Shown: positions 1 through 12,876, counted from the stretch's first letter. The stretch is DNA of 64,000 nt from Antedon mediterranea (GCF_964355755.1 NC_092673.1:10175001-10239000); one strand, 5' to 3'. Translations and numbers: made by a program. The notes: a model not told the origin generated them from the sequence alone.

Positions 1-364
1 GTCTACCTGGAGCAACGTGTTGACTCCGATTGAACATAATATGATTATAATTGGCGGTGCAACCTATGCTGTCACCGAAAGAAAACAAAAATAAAATAAG
101 TAAAACGATATACAGAAAAAATAAGTATCAAACTTTGTTTAAGCTTGACGCTTAATACCCAGTCATGCTTAGGAAATATGCCAACCAGCCAGCACCCATA
201 TTTACAACGCTGTATTTGACAAAGTTATGTGGTTCGATCATCGTCCAAAAATCAAAATGTCTTGGTGAGAGTGTCAAGGTTGGTGAAGGTCGGTAGCTCG
301 ACCGATTCTGAAAGAATGAGTGTTAAACTGTGTATGTTCCAGACTAGCATGGCGAGCTAATTGT

Positions 365-655
365 TTATAGCATTAGTGTGTGTTCTGCGGCCTTGGAGAC
401 TACTGCTTCACTGGCTCTGAGGCATGCGAAGTAACATATTATGAACAAGGCTCTGTATAGGATGAATTCGTATTTGGATTTCATGCTACCTCGCATATGT
501 CCAATTAGCGTTACAAGAATGTCGGAAGTGACCGGCGGTCTGATCGGTTTGGATGGAGAGTTCGTTTTTTGTTTCGCTACTCCTCTGCATAAATTGCTGA
601 CTGCTGGATTTGCGGTAAGGTCTTCCATAAATGATACCCTGTGCACGAATGACAC
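365..655 (-). pseudogene. Tyrosine recombinase-like fragment of the DIRS element
   Basis: A 96-codon stretch contains LYRALFIICYFACLRASEAV, resembling the hydrophobic helix ending in the first catalytic arginine (LRxSE/LRxGE) of tyrosine recombinases. Its position after RNase H fits DIRS order. The later H-x-x-R and tyrosine motifs are not visible, because the copy is truncated or shifted out of frame toward position 1. The call rests on one motif plus context. Confidence 0.55.
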
Positions 656-837
656 TGGGCTAAGGTAGTTTCGAATCGTGGAAATCGCCAGTGCATTTTT
701 AGTCAGCTTACTTACATAGAGAACAATTGTCTGTGGAGTCGCTGGTAGCGGAAGGCTTAGTGATTTCCCGAATTGGTTAAAATGGTGCCATTTGCTTTTA
801 TAGTTACTAGCGGTTCATTTACTTAATGAGTTCCACA

Positions 838-1224
838 TTAGCTCTCGTGTGAGGATCTTGAGTTGTTTAGTGGTTCGAAGTAGATTGGTTGTAAGTGCTT
901 TGGTATCTTTAGCGGTGTGCGGTTCATACTGTGCTCCTCTAGCATGGCCTCCGTTTCCTGAAAACGAGAAAGAGCGTCACATATCCTGTTTTGCTTACCA
1001 GGGATGTGCCTGGCTGTAAACTGAATGTTGTTTAGTAGTAACAAAAGGACGATAGCGCGAACCACTCTCATGACCTTTTCGTTTGATGACAATTTTTTGT
1101 TAAGCACATATACATCAGCTAGGTTATCACAGTGGAAAACTACATGGGTGTTGGCTAGCTGTTTTGCAAAAATCGAAAGCATGACATAGATGGGGTAAAT
1201 TTCGAGAACCATGATGTCGAACAT
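838..1224 (-). pseudogene. DIRS-type RNase H domain fragment
   Basis: The 128-codon open stretch carries a type I RNase H signature as found downstream of RT in DIRS elements: LEIYPIYV near the start, FHCDNLADVYVLNK, and near the end ARHIPGKQNRICDALSRF. The HIPG..N...DALSR block is characteristic. It removes RNA from the RNA:DNA hybrid during reverse transcription. It lies between RT and the recombinase, as expected, but is detached from both by stops. Confidence 0.8.
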
Positions 1225-1614
1225 TTTCCAAGTTTCCGGCCAGTGGCCTTGAATCCAGAACTTTTGGAAGGTCGCACCAAGTGCGGTTTTTGAGGCATCA
1301 GAGGAGAAATGTAAACGCTGCGAGTCAAATTTTTGTGGGGGTGAAAAATGGTAACGCCATTGTGTTTGCTAAGAAAGTCGGCCCAAATTTGGAGATCCTC
1401 CTTTGCTGAGTCAGAAAGGTGAATAGTTGAAAAGGGGTTAGTTAGACCGGCCGTTAGGGCATTAAGCCTTCTTAGGAACGCCAGTCCAGAGGGTATAACC
1501 CAGGTGGCAAATTGTAGCTTTTCAAAGAGATTGGGGGGCTCTCAATGTAGTTCAGTGAAGTTTTGAACTTTAAAGGGAGTAACGTAATTTTATTATCTCA
1601 GATGGAAGCCTGTC

Positions 1615-2090
1615 TTACATTTTCTGTAAATCAAGTTCAATACCCAGGAAGGAAATGGTGGTGGTGGGTGAAATTGTTTTGTGCGGTGCTAGAGGTATGC
1701 CACCGCGGTCAGCAAGCGCCTTGGATATCTTCAAGGAGTTCGCACACAGTTGGTGTGTGTCTTCAATGACGAGGATATCGTCTAATATTTTCACGTTATT
1801 GGGCTGTTTTAACTTTTTTATAAGGAAAAATTTCACTCCGTCAGAAAACTTATTGAATATTTGCCACGAAGATCCGCCGCCTTGGGGAAGCGTTTTATCG
1901 TAGTAATACTGGCCTAACCACGTGAAACCTGTGAGGTGATATTGGCATGGCCTCCGTTTCCTGAGTGGGATGTAAATGTATTAGTCTGTATGCGTCACTG
2001 GTGTCCGTCTTGGCCATGAATGCCGGGTGATTGTGTATGTCAATTATGTCTATTGCGTTGGCAATTGTTTCGTAATGAACTGTTATGCAA
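1615..2090 (-). pseudogene. DIRS-type reverse transcriptase fragment
   Basis: The catalytic box appears as ILDDIL (the YxDD position), followed by GIPLAPHKT and ISFLGIELD, a motif order typical of DIRS and Gypsy-like RTs. The same frame extends upstream to about 1945 with FTWLGQYYYDKTLP, matching the RT segment that precedes the catalytic box. From about 1946 to 2090 the coding continues in another frame with MAKTDTSDAYRLIHLHP, the first conserved aspartate block. The palm is therefore split by at least one frame change and the gene is inactive. Confidence 0.75.
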
Positions 2091-2652
2091 AACCCAGGGA
2101 TGTTGTGATTGACAGCGTTTGAGTCGTAGGGATAGGAGAGGTTGTGGAGGATACGACATTTTTCAGGTACGGAATTTCCGGAAGGTTGTTGATGATAGCT
2201 TGGGAGTTAGTTGCTGTAAAAGCAGCCCCATGTAAGGTAGAAGCCATGAGCGAAACATAGGGTTAAGTAAGCGTGGTGTTTGTAACCAGATAGGAGTGCG
2301 CTTATTCTAGTGGGAATTATTGGGATCCCGAGCACTGAAAAACGAGTGGCGATACTGACAGTTTGTCTGGACACATCTATTGAATCTGTTATGGTAGGAG
2401 GAGCCGAGTGGACGCTCCACGGTTGGATGGGTTAGAGGTTTATGGTTAGCTCGTTGCGTCTAGTTTATGCAGGAGGTCGGCTCGAACCGATGACCAAGAG
2501 CAAAGTGTGTACTCAGTAGCCATTCGAAATTATCAGTCGTAAAAGTACCATTAATTTGGATGACTGCGCATGAGGTATTTAATATACTTAAAATAATTAA
2601 GATGTCCTGCGTATATTTACTTAAATAAAATTGTGGCAAAGTCGTGAAAGGC

Positions 2653-2883
2653 CTAGTGCCAGTTGTGTTCGTTTAAGATGCGGCATTTGGGCTTAGGCAC
2701 AAGTTCAAAGGTACCAGTGAACGTTGGCGTCAAAGCTTCCGCTGCGCTGTTGAAGTCGAGCAGATTGTGCAGCTCGATGAATTTGTGGGAGATTATTTTC
2801 TCTTTAAGTTTTTGACAAGGTAGGGGGTTTGAGGAAGAGAGCTGCCGGTAGGTTCGGCTTAGCGACATTAATCTCAACCACAA
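2653..2883 (-). pseudogene. Possible gag-like fragment of the DIRS element
   Basis: A 76-codon open stretch upstream of the reverse transcriptase on the minus strand. It has no motif I recognise. It is assigned to the element by position only, because DIRS elements carry a gag-like ORF before RT. The DNA between it and the RT fragment has no long open frame. It could also be chance coding potential or the RT N-terminus. Confidence 0.35.
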
Positions 2884-3180
2884 AAGTTACCAGGGTTTCG
2901 ACGATATGCCTCATGTCCTTTAATTCTTATTTATGTCAAATTCAGGTACTGGCACAATTCTTTTTTTTTTTTTTTTTTGGTGCCGTATTTTTTACCTCTT
3001 GTTAGTTCTTTTCCGTCCTGACATGGTGTATCTGTAAGAAAATCGTTGTGCAATTAGGACGGAAAGGAAAGAAAAATGTGTGTGGACAGATATCATCAAG
3101 TTGCAGGGGAAAAGGGGCCCTGCAACCATGTTAAAGGAGGGAAAAAAAAAAAGATTGGAGACAAAAGTCAGCATTGGGGT
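2884..3180. other. Spacer with a T-run, no gene
   Basis: The stretch between the retrotransposon and the minisatellite holds a run of about 18 T near 2961-2978 and otherwise unremarkable sequence. I see no supported gene here. Confidence 0.5.
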
Positions 3181-5320
3181 AGAGAATGAAACCAGCATGA
3201 GTCATTTAAAGAAATGCTGTACTTAGAGGAGGGTGATAAGACACCACCGCCGTATGGGGTGATAGTAGGGGGACCAGCATGAGTCATATAACCAGCATGA
3301 GTCATATAATGAATGCTGTACTTAAGAGCATGAGTGATAAAACACCGCCGTATGTGGGGGTAGTTAATGAACCAGCATAAGTAATTATGCGGTGGTAGTA
3401 GGGAAACCAGCATGAGTCATATAATGAATGCTGTACTTAAGAGCATGAGTGATAAAAACACCGCCGTATGTGGGGTGGGTAATGAACCAGCATAAGAAAT
3501 CATGTGGTGGTAGTAGGGTTAATGAACCAGCATAAGTAATTATGTGGTGGTAATAGGGGAACCAGCATGAGTCATAATATAATGAATGAACCAGCATAAG
3601 AAATTATGTGGTGGTAGTAGTCATATAATGGTAAACCAGCATAAGAAATTATGTGGTGGCAGTAGTCATATAATGGTAAACCAGCATAAGAAATTATGTG
3701 GTGGTAGTAGTCATATAATGGTGAACCAGCATAAGAAATTATGTGGTGGTAGTAGTCATATAATGGTAAACCAGCATAAGAAATTATGTGGTGGTAGTAG
3801 TCATATAATGGTAAACCAGCATAAGAAATTATGTGGTGGTAGTAGTCATATAATGGTGAACCAGCATAAGAAATTATGTGGTGGTAGTAGTCATATAATG
3901 GTAAACCAGCATAAGAAATTATGTGGTGGTAGTAGTCATATAATGTTAAACCAGCATAAGAAATTATGTGGTGGTAGTAGTCATATAATGGTAAACCAGC
4001 ATAAGAAATTATGTGGTGGTAGTAGTCATATAATGGTGAACCAGCATAAGAAATTATGTGGTGGTAGTAGTCATATAATGGTAAACCAGCATAAGAAATT
4101 ATGTGGTGGTAGTAGTCATATAATGGTGAACCAGCATAAGAAATTATGTGGTGGTAGTAGTCATATAATGGTAAACCAGCATAAGAAATTATGTGGTGGT
4201 AGTAGTCATATAATGGTGAACCAGCATAAGAAATTATGTGGTGGTAGTAGTCATATAATGGTAAACCAGCATAAGAAATTATGTGGTGGTAGTAGTCATA
4301 TAATGGTGAACCAGCATAAGAAATTATGTGGTGGTAGTAGTCATATAATGGTAAACTAGCATAAGAAATTATGTGGTGGTAGTAGTCATATAATGGTGAA
4401 CCAGCATAAGAAATTATGTGGTGGTAGTAGTCATATAATGGTAAACCAGCATAAGAAATTATGTGGTGGTAGTATTCATATAATGGTAAACCAGCATAAG
4501 AAATTATGTGGTGGTAGTATTCATATAATGGTGAACCAGCATAAGAAATTATTTGGTGGTAGTAGTCATATAATGGTAAACCAGCATAAGAAATTATGTG
4601 GTGGTAGTATTCATATAATGGTGAACCAGCATAAGAAATTATGTGGTGGTAGTAGTGAAACCAGCATGAGTCATATAACCAGCATGAGTCATATAAAGAA
4701 TGCTGTACTTAAGGGCATGAGTGATAAAACACCGCCGTATGTGGAGGTAGGTAATGAACCAGCATAAGAAATTATGTGGTGGTAGAAGGGTTAATGAACC
4801 AGCATAAGAAATTATGTGGTGGTAGTAGTGAAACCAGCATGAGTCATAAAATGAATGCTGTACTTAAGAGCATGAGTGATAAAACACCGCCGTATGTGGG
4901 GGTAGTAAATGAACCAGCATAAGTAATTATGTGGTGGTAGTATGGGAACCAGCATGAGTCATAATGAATGCTGTACGTAAGAGGATGAGTGATAAAACAC
5001 CGGCGTATGTCGGCGTATGAACCAGCATAAGCAATTTATGTGGTGGTAGTATAGGAACCAGCATGAGTCATATAATGAATGCTGTACTTAAGAGGATGAG
5101 TGATAAAACACCGGCGTATGTCGGCGTATGAACCAGCATAAGTCAATTATGTGGTGGTAGAATAGGAACCAGCATCATATCGTCATAATGAATGCTGTAC
5201 TTGGGGAAACTAGCATGAGTCATAATGAATGCTGTACTTTGGAAACCAGCATGTGTCTTAATATAATGAATGATGTACTTAGGGAACCAGCATGAGTCAT
5301 AAGATGAATGCTATACAAAC
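3180..5320. repeat. Compound tandem repeat of ~115-120 bp units
   Basis: Units built from ACCAGCATGAGTCATATAA, AATGCTGTACTTAAGAGCA, AAAACACCGCCGTATGTGG and AACCAGCATAAGTAATTATG recur on both sides of the 45-bp array (3180-3586 and 4656-5320). They are degenerate and variably truncated. The 45-bp minisatellite looks like a local expansion of one segment of this longer unit. No coding function is inferred. Confidence 0.85.
3587..4655. repeat. 45-bp minisatellite, about 24 copies
   Basis: A 45-bp unit beginning AACCAGCATAAGAAATTATG and ending AGTAGTCATATAATG repeats about 24 times with very few substitutions, so it is young or homogenised. Units beginning GTA and GTG alternate through much of the array, which points to expansion as 90-bp dimers. 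Because 45 is a multiple of three, the plus strand is open for 257 codons as a 15-residue repeat; I regard this as a by-product. One copy near 4356 has CTAG in place of CCAG, which ends that open frame. Confidence 0.95.
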
Positions 5321-6170
5321 TATAAACCATTCAGATTTGTGCAAAATATTTGCCAGTTTAGCGTAGCATCAAGAAAGAAAAACAACAAGTTATTATTTAT
5401 TTCTTTTGGATGTAAAACAATGGGAAAATAATAAATGGTGTCAACAGTGTATTGCCTGGCATTTTGTTTTGTTTATTCTGTTTAATTATGTATTTTTTTT
5501 CCTCTAAAATCCGGTTCCGGATTGTCCACAGTGACTGCAGTAGTAGTAACAGATAATAAGATTGTTGTTATTTAATGGCATAACTTAGCATAAGAGGCTT
5601 CGTGTATGAAAGCAGACCTTACTTTTTAACTAGGTCATTCGATCCGAGGTCGATTATCAAAAATCTGGCTTGAATGTTGCCACTTGATTTACAAAATTAG
5701 TTAGGTCGTTTATCTTTAGGCCGGGCACCCCCCAAAGAACAGTACAGTATTATCATAGTGATGACTGATTCGGAAGTCAGGCAAAGGTTGATGTGAACCA
5801 AGTATGGAGTCGGACGAATTACCCAAGCCGTGTTGGAAAGCGAGGCTTTCGCTCAAACCGGAAACGAATGAGTTGAGCCTAGTAGGACACAACCAGACAA
5901 CAAAATTACAGTAAAGTACAAAAAATCGAACAGAATGGGGGTAAAATAAGGTGTTAGATAAATTCCAGTCAAAGAAAATTGTGTGAGTTCACACAGCCTA
6001 TAAGTGTATGAGGATAAAATGAACTGGTAAATGTAAAAGTGAAAATTATTTTACTTAGCCAAAAACTGGCGTGGTAATCTGTTGACAGCGTGAGGTGAAG
6101 AGGATGAGATGCTCACGCTGTCAAAAGATGATTGCGAGGGCGCCCCGCAATCACGTGATATTATCGTATT
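5321..6170. other. Unique AT-rich DNA, no gene seen
   Basis: About 850 bp of single-copy AT-rich sequence between two repeat arrays. I found no convincing open frame, tRNA or transposon end. Confidence 0.5.
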
Positions 6171-9100
6171 TGGAGACGTTTTTGACCATTTTGTGCATTT
6201 CGATGAAACTTTTCACACAAAACCATCAAAGTGCACAAAATAGCTTCAAATCGCATTTGGAGACGTTTTAGACCATTTTGTGCATTTCGATGAAACTTAA
6301 TTACACAAAAATATCAAAGTGCTTAAAAACACATTTTAAACCGTTTTATACCATTTTGAGCATTTCGATAAAACTTTTCACACAAAACATTAAAGTGCAC
6401 AAAATAGCTTTAAATCGCATTTGGAGACGTTTTAGATTTTTTTTTCTGCATTTCGATGAAACTTGGTTACACAAAAACATCAAAGTGCTTAAAATCACAT
6501 TTGAAACCGTTTTAGACCATTTCAAGCATTTCTATAAAACTTTTGACACAAAAACATCAAAATACATTCAATAGCTTATTATCGTATTTGGAGACGTTTA
6601 GACGATTTTGAGCATTTCGATGAAACTTTTCACACAAAAACAACAAAGTAGCCTACATACAATAGCTTAATATCGTATTCGGAGACGTTTTAGAACATTT
6701 TGTGCATTTCGATGAAACTTTTCACACAAAACATCAAAGTGCACAAAATAGCTTCAAATCGCATTTGGAGACGTTTTAGACCAATTTGTGCATTTCGATG
6801 AAACTTTTCACACAAAAACAACAAAGTACATACAATAGCTTAATATCGTATTTGGAGACGTTTTAGACAATTTTGTGCATTTCGATGAAACTTTTCACAC
6901 AAAAAAACAATGTTCACAAAATAGCTTCAAATCGCATTTGGAGACGTTTTTGACCATTTTGTGCGTTTCATTACACAAAACATCAAAGTGCACAAAATAG
7001 CTTCAAATCGCATTTGTAGACGTTTTAGACCATTTTGTGCATTTCGAAAAAACTTGGTAACATAAAAACACCAAAGTGCTTAGAATAGCTTCAAAATGTA
7101 TTTGGAGACGTTTTAGAACATTTTGTGCATTTCGATGAGACTTTTCACACAAAAACATCAATGTGCATACAACAGCTTATTATCGTATTTGGAGACGTTT
7201 TTGACCATTTTGTACATTTCGATGAAAATTTTCACACAAAACATCAAAGTGCAAAAATAGCTTCAAATCGCATTTGGAGACGTTTTAGACCATTTTGTGC
7301 GTTTCATTACACAAAACATCAAAGTGCACAAAATAGCTTCAAATCGCATTTGGAGACGTTTTAGACAATTTTGTGCATTTCGAAAAAACTTGGTAACATA
7401 AAAACACAAAAATGCTTAGAATAGCTTCAAAACGAATTTGGAGACGTTTTAGACCATTTTATGCATTTCGATGAGACTTTTTCACACAAAACATCAATGT
7501 GCATACAACAGCTTATTATCGTATTTGGAGACGTTTTTGACGATTTTGTGCATTTCGATGAAACTTTTCACACAAAACCATCAAAGTGCACAAAATAGCT
7601 TCAAATCGCATTTGCAGACGTTTTAGACCATTTTGTGCATTTCGATGAAACTTGATTACACAAAAATATCAAAGTTCTTAAAATCACATTTGAAACCGTT
7701 TAGACCATTTTGTGCATTTCGATGAAACTTTTCACACAAAAACAACAAATTGCATACAATAGCTTAATATCGTATCTGGAGACGTTTTAGACCATTTTGT
7801 GCATTTCGATGAAACTTTTTACACAAAAACATCAAAGTGCTTAAAATCACATTTAAAACCGTTTTAGACCATTTCGAGCATTTCTATAAAGGTTTTGACA
7901 CAAAACATCAAAGTGCACAAAAGAGCTTCAAATCGCATTTGGAGACGTTTTAGACCATTTTGTGCATTTCGATGAGACTTTTCACTTAAAAACATCAATG
8001 TGCATACAACAGCTTATTATCGTATTTGGAGACGTTTTTGACCATTTTGTGCATTTCGATGAAACTTTTCACACAAAACATCAAAGTGCACAAAATAGCT
8101 TCAAATCGCATTTGGAGACGTTTTAGACCATTTTTTTGCGTTTCATTACACAAAACATCAAAGTGCACAAAATAGCTTCAAATCGCATTTTGAGACGTTT
8201 TAGAGCATTTTGTGCATTTCGATGAGACTTTTCACACAAAAACATCAATGTGCATACAAAAGCTTATTATCGTATTTGGAGACGTTTTTGACCGTTTTGT
8301 GCATTTCGATGAAACTTTTCACACAAACCCATCAAAGTGCACAAAATAGCTTCAAATCGCATTTGCAGACGTTTTAGACCATTTTGTGCATTTCGATGAA
8401 ACTTGATTACACAAAAACAACAAAGTGCATACAATAGCTTAATATCGTATTTGGAGAGGTTTTAGACCATTTTGTGCATTTCGATGAAACTTTTCACACA
8501 AAAACATCAAAGTGCTTAAAATCACATTTGAAACCGTTTTAGACCATTTCGAGCATTTCTATAAAACTTTTGACAAAAAACATCAAAGTGCACAAAAGAG
8601 CTCCAAATCGCATTTGGAGACGTTTTAGACCATTTTGTGCATTTCGATGAGACTTTTCACACAAAAACATCAATGTGAATAAAACAGCTTATTATCGTAT
8701 TTGGAGACGTTTTAGACCATTTTGTGCATTTTGATGAAACTTGAATACAAAAAAACATCAAAGTGCTTAAAATCACATTTGAAACCGTTTTAGAACATTT
8801 TCATCATTTCGAAAAAACTTGTTAACATAAAAACAGCAAAGTGAATACAATAGCTTAATATCGTATTTGGAGACGTTTTAGACCATTTTGTGCATTTCGA
8901 TGAAACTTGAATACACAAAAACATCAAAGTGCTTAAAATCACATTTGAAACCGTTTTAGAACGTTTTCATCATTTCGAAAAAACTTGTTAACATAAAAAC
9001 ATCAAAGTGCACAAAATAGCTTCAAATCGCATTTGGAGACGCTTTAGACCATTTTGTGCATTTCGAAAAAACTTGGTAACTTAAAAACATCAAAGTGCAT

Positions 9101-12045
9101 ACAATAGCTTATTATCGTATTTGGAGACGGTTTTGACCATTTTGTCCATTTCGATGAAACTTTTCACATAAAACCATCAAATTGCACAAAACAGCTTATT
9201 ATCGTATTTGGAGACGTTTTTGACCATTTTGTGCATTTCGATGGAACTTTTTACACAAAACATCAAAGTGCACAAAATAGCTTCAAATCGCATTTGGAGA
9301 CGTTTTAGACCATTTTGTGCATTTCGATGAAACTTGATTACACAAAAACATCAAAGTTCTTAAAATCACATTTGAAACCGTTTTAGAACATTTTCATCAT
9401 TTCGAAAAAACTTGTTAACATAAAAACAGCAAAGTGCATACAATAGCTTATTATCGTATTGGGAGACGTTTTTGACCATTTTGTCCATTTCGATGAAACT
9501 TTTCACACAAAACCATCAAATTGCACAAAATAGCTTCAAATCGCATTTGGAGACGTTTTAGACCATTTTGTGCATTTCGATGAAAGTTTTCACACAAAAA
9601 CAACAAAGTGCATACAATAGCTTAATATCGTATTTGGAGACGTTTTAGACCAGTTTGTGCATTTCGATGAAACTTTTCACACAAAACAACAAAGTGCACA
9701 AAATACCTTCAAATCGCATTTGGAGACGTTTTAGACCATTTTGTGCGTTTCATTACACAAAACATCAAAGTGCACAAAATAGCTTCAAATCGCATTTGCA
9801 GACGTTTTAGACCATTTTGTGCATTTCGAAAAAACTTGGTAACATAAAAACACCAAAGTGCTTAGAAGAGCTTCAAAATGGATTTGGATACGTTTTAGAC
9901 AATTTTGTGCATTTCGTTAAAACTTTTCACACAAAAACATCAAAGTGCATACAATAGCTTATTATCGTATTTGGAGACGTTTTTGACCATTTTGTGCATT
10001 TCGATGAAACTTTTCACACAAAACCATCAAATTGCACAAAATAGCTTCAAATCGCATTTGGAGACGTTTTAGACCATTTTGTGCATTTCGATGAAACTTT
10101 TCACACAAAAACAACAAAGTGCATACAATAGCTTAATATCGTATTTTGAGACGTTTTAGACCATTTTGTGCATTTCGATGAAACTTTTCAACCAAAAACA
10201 TCAATGTGCATACAACAGCTTATAATCGTATTTGGAGACGTTTCTGACCATTTTGTGCATTTCGATGAAACTTTTCACACAAAACATCAAAGTGCACAAA
10301 ATAGCTTCAAATCGCATTTGGAGACGTTTTAGACCAATTTGTGCATTTCGATGAAACTTTTCACACAAAAACAACAAAGTACATACAATAGCTTAATATC
10401 GTATTTGGAGACGTTTTAGACCATTTTGTGCATTTCGATGAAACTTTTCACAAAAAAAACATTAAAGTCCACAAAATAGCTTCAAATCGCATTTGGAGAC
10501 GTTTTAGACCATTTTGTGCATTTCGATGAAACTTGATTACACAAAACATCAAAGTGCACAAAATAGCCTCAAATCGCATTTGCAGACGTTTTAGACCATT
10601 TTGTGCATTTCGATGAAATTTGATTACACAAAAACATCAAAGTGCTTAAAATCACATTTGAAACCGTTTTAGACCATTTTGAGTATTTCGATAAAACTTT
10701 TCACACAAAAACATCAAAATACATACAATAGCTTAATGTCGTATTTGGAGACGTTTTAGAACATTTTGTGCATTTCGATGAAACTTTTCACACAAAAACA
10801 TCAATGTGCACAAAATAGCTTCAAATCGCATTGAGAGATGTTTTAGACCATTTTGTGCATTTCGATGAAACTTTTCACACAAAAACATCAAAGTGCACAA
10901 AACAGCTTCAAATCGTATTTGGAGACGTTTTAGACAATTTTGTGCATTTCGATGAAACTTTTCACACAAAACAACAAAGTGCACAAAATAGCTTCAAATC
11001 GCATTTGGAGACGTTTTAGACCATTTTGTGCATTTCATTACACAAAACATCAAAGTGCACAAAATAGCTTCAAATCGCATTTGGAGACGTTTTAGACCAT
11101 GTTGTGCATTTCGAAAAAAACTTGATTACACAAAAATATCAAAGTGCTTAAAATCACATTGGAAACCGTTTTAGACCATTTTGAGCATTTCGATAAAACT
11201 TTTCACACAAAACATTAAAGTGCTTAAAATCACATTTGAAAACGTTTTAGACCATTTCGAGCATTTCTATAAAACTTTTTACACAAAACATCAAAGTGCA
11301 CAAAAGAGCTCCAATTCGCATTTGGAGACGTTTTAGACCATTTTGTGCATTTCGAAAAAACTTTTCACACAAAAACATCAAAGTGCATACAATAGCTTAA
11401 TATCGTATTTGGAGACGTTTTAGACAATTTTGTGCATTTCGATGAAACTTTTCACACAAAAACATCAAAGTGCACAAAATAGCTTCAAATCGCATTTTGA
11501 GAGGTTTTAGACAATTTTGTACATTTCGATGAAACTGGATTACACAAAACATCAAAGTGCACAAAATAGCTTCAAATCGCATTTGCAGACGTTTTAGACC
11601 ATTTTGTGCATTTCGATGAAACTTGATTACACAAAAACATCAAAGTGCTTAAAATCACATTTGAAACCGTTTTCAGACCATTTTGAGCATTTCGATAAAA
11701 CTTTTCACACAAAACATCAAAGTGCACAAAATAACTTCAAATCGCATTTAGAGACGTTTTAGACCATTTTGTGCTTTTCGAAAAAACTTAGTAACATAAA
11801 AAAACACCAAAGTGCTTAGAATAGCTTCAAAACTGATTTAGTGACGTTTTAGACCATTTTGTGCATTTCGAGACTTTTCACACAAAAACATCAATGTGCA
11901 TACAACAGCTTATTATCGTATTTGGAGACTTTTTTGACCATTTTGTGCATTTCGATGAAACTTTTCACACAAAACCATCAAAGTGCACAACATAGCTTCA
12001 AATCGCATTTGGAGACGTTTTAGACCATTTTGTGCATTTCGATGA
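6170..12045. repeat. ~86-bp satellite array, 5.9 kb
   Basis: Roughly 65-70 copies of an ~86-bp AT-rich unit containing GGAGACGTTTTAGACCATT, TTGTGCATTTCGATGAAAC and TTCACACAAAACATCAAAG. Variants differ at the join: one type has TTCAAATCGCATTTGG, one has TTATTATCGTATTTGG or TTAATATCGTATTTGG, and one has TTAAAATCACATTTGAAACC. A shorter form has TGCGTTTCATTACACAAAA. The types are interspersed, suggesting multi-unit duplication. Open frames of 60-100 codons inside it are repeat by-products. Confidence 0.95.
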
Positions 12046-12370
12046 AACTTGACAAAATTCATTCTGTGTAGACAAAATTAATTCTGTGTTGACAAAATTA
12101 ATTCTGTGTAGACAAAATTCATTCCGTAACGACAAAATTCATTTTGTGGCGACAACATTCATTCTGTAACGACAAAATTCATTTTGTGTAGTAGACAAAA
12201 TTAATTCTGTGTGGACAAAATTAATTCTGTGTAGACAAAATTCATTCTGTAACGACAAAATTCATTTTGTGGCGACAAAATGTATTCTGTGTAGACAAAA
12301 TATATTCTGTGTAGACAAAATACATTCTGTGTAGACAAAATGAATTTTGTCGCGACAAAATGAATTTTGT
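12045..12370. repeat. 20-bp tandem repeat with an internal palindrome
   Basis: About 16 copies of a 20-bp unit of the form GACAAAATTCATTCTGTGTA. Many copies are near-perfect inverted repeats, for example ACAAAATGAATTTTGT (7-bp arms, 2-bp spacer). The last nucleotides of the unit vary (GTGTA, GTAAC, GTGGC, GTCGC). Confidence 0.9.
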
Positions 12371-12377
12371 TAGCCTT

Positions 12378-12437
12378 GCCTACTCAAGCGTGGGACAAAA
12401 CGTTTTTTAAAACATTTTGTCCCACGCGTGAGTAGGC
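12378..12437. repeat. 60-bp near-perfect inverted repeat (hairpin)
   Basis: The left arm begins GCCTACTCAAGCGTGGGAC and the right arm ends GTCCCACGCGTGAGTAGGC. The arms are about 29 bp with two mismatches around a 2-bp centre in a T/A-rich core. It sits directly after the 20-bp palindromic repeats and shares their ACAAAA/TTTTGT motif. It could be a transposon end, a remnant of a foldback element, or a cruciform-forming boundary. Confidence 0.9.
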
Positions 12438-12439
12438 TC

Positions 12440-12876
12440 GGTTTTAACATTTAAATTAGAAGGCGGAGTTTAAACGTGAAAAGGGCAAGACAGGGTGAAG
12501 CTATACATGATGAAGCGCGGAAAATGGTTTTTATAGAGCCCTGCTTACTAATTAAGTAACATTGTAGTAATAGGGCTATTTAATATTTTGCCGTTTAAAA
12601 TATTATTTATTAATCTTATAAAATGTATATACTTTATTTTAAAATTAAAGATGTATATTGTCTCCCAAAATCATGAAAAATAAAGATTTTTAAAATCGGA
12701 CTTTAAATAGGCCAATATGCAGTTTTAATGAAGTTGTTCACTTCCATAAGAAAAAAGAACGGGGAAAAATTATTTAACCTATAAAAAGACAAAATAAACA
12801 GTTGAATTACCCAAAAACTCATTGGCTTCCAGACAATTTGACCATTTTTTTGCTTTAAATTACAGTTTTTTCAGGT
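12440..12876. other. Unique AT-rich DNA, no gene seen
   Basis: Single-copy AT-rich sequence between the hairpin and the first GATA/GAGA cluster. No supported open frame or RNA gene. Confidence 0.5.

Larger units (their letters stand above)
1..2900 (-). mobile_element. Decayed DIRS-order retrotransposon
   Basis: Reading the minus strand from 2900 to 1 gives a gag-like fragment, reverse transcriptase, RNase H and then a tyrosine-recombinase-like fragment. That order is typical of DIRS/Ngaro/PAT elements, which integrate with a tyrosine recombinase rather than a DDE integrase. The fragments lie in several frames with stops between them, so the copy is dead. I could not see the split or inverted terminal repeats that would define its ends, and the element may run off the left edge of the window. 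Confidence 0.75.

Noticed and set aside
3586-4359. A 257-codon repetitive open frame
   Set aside because: It is the 45-bp minisatellite read in frame; it stops at a single substitution in one unit and has no gene-like start, end or flanks.
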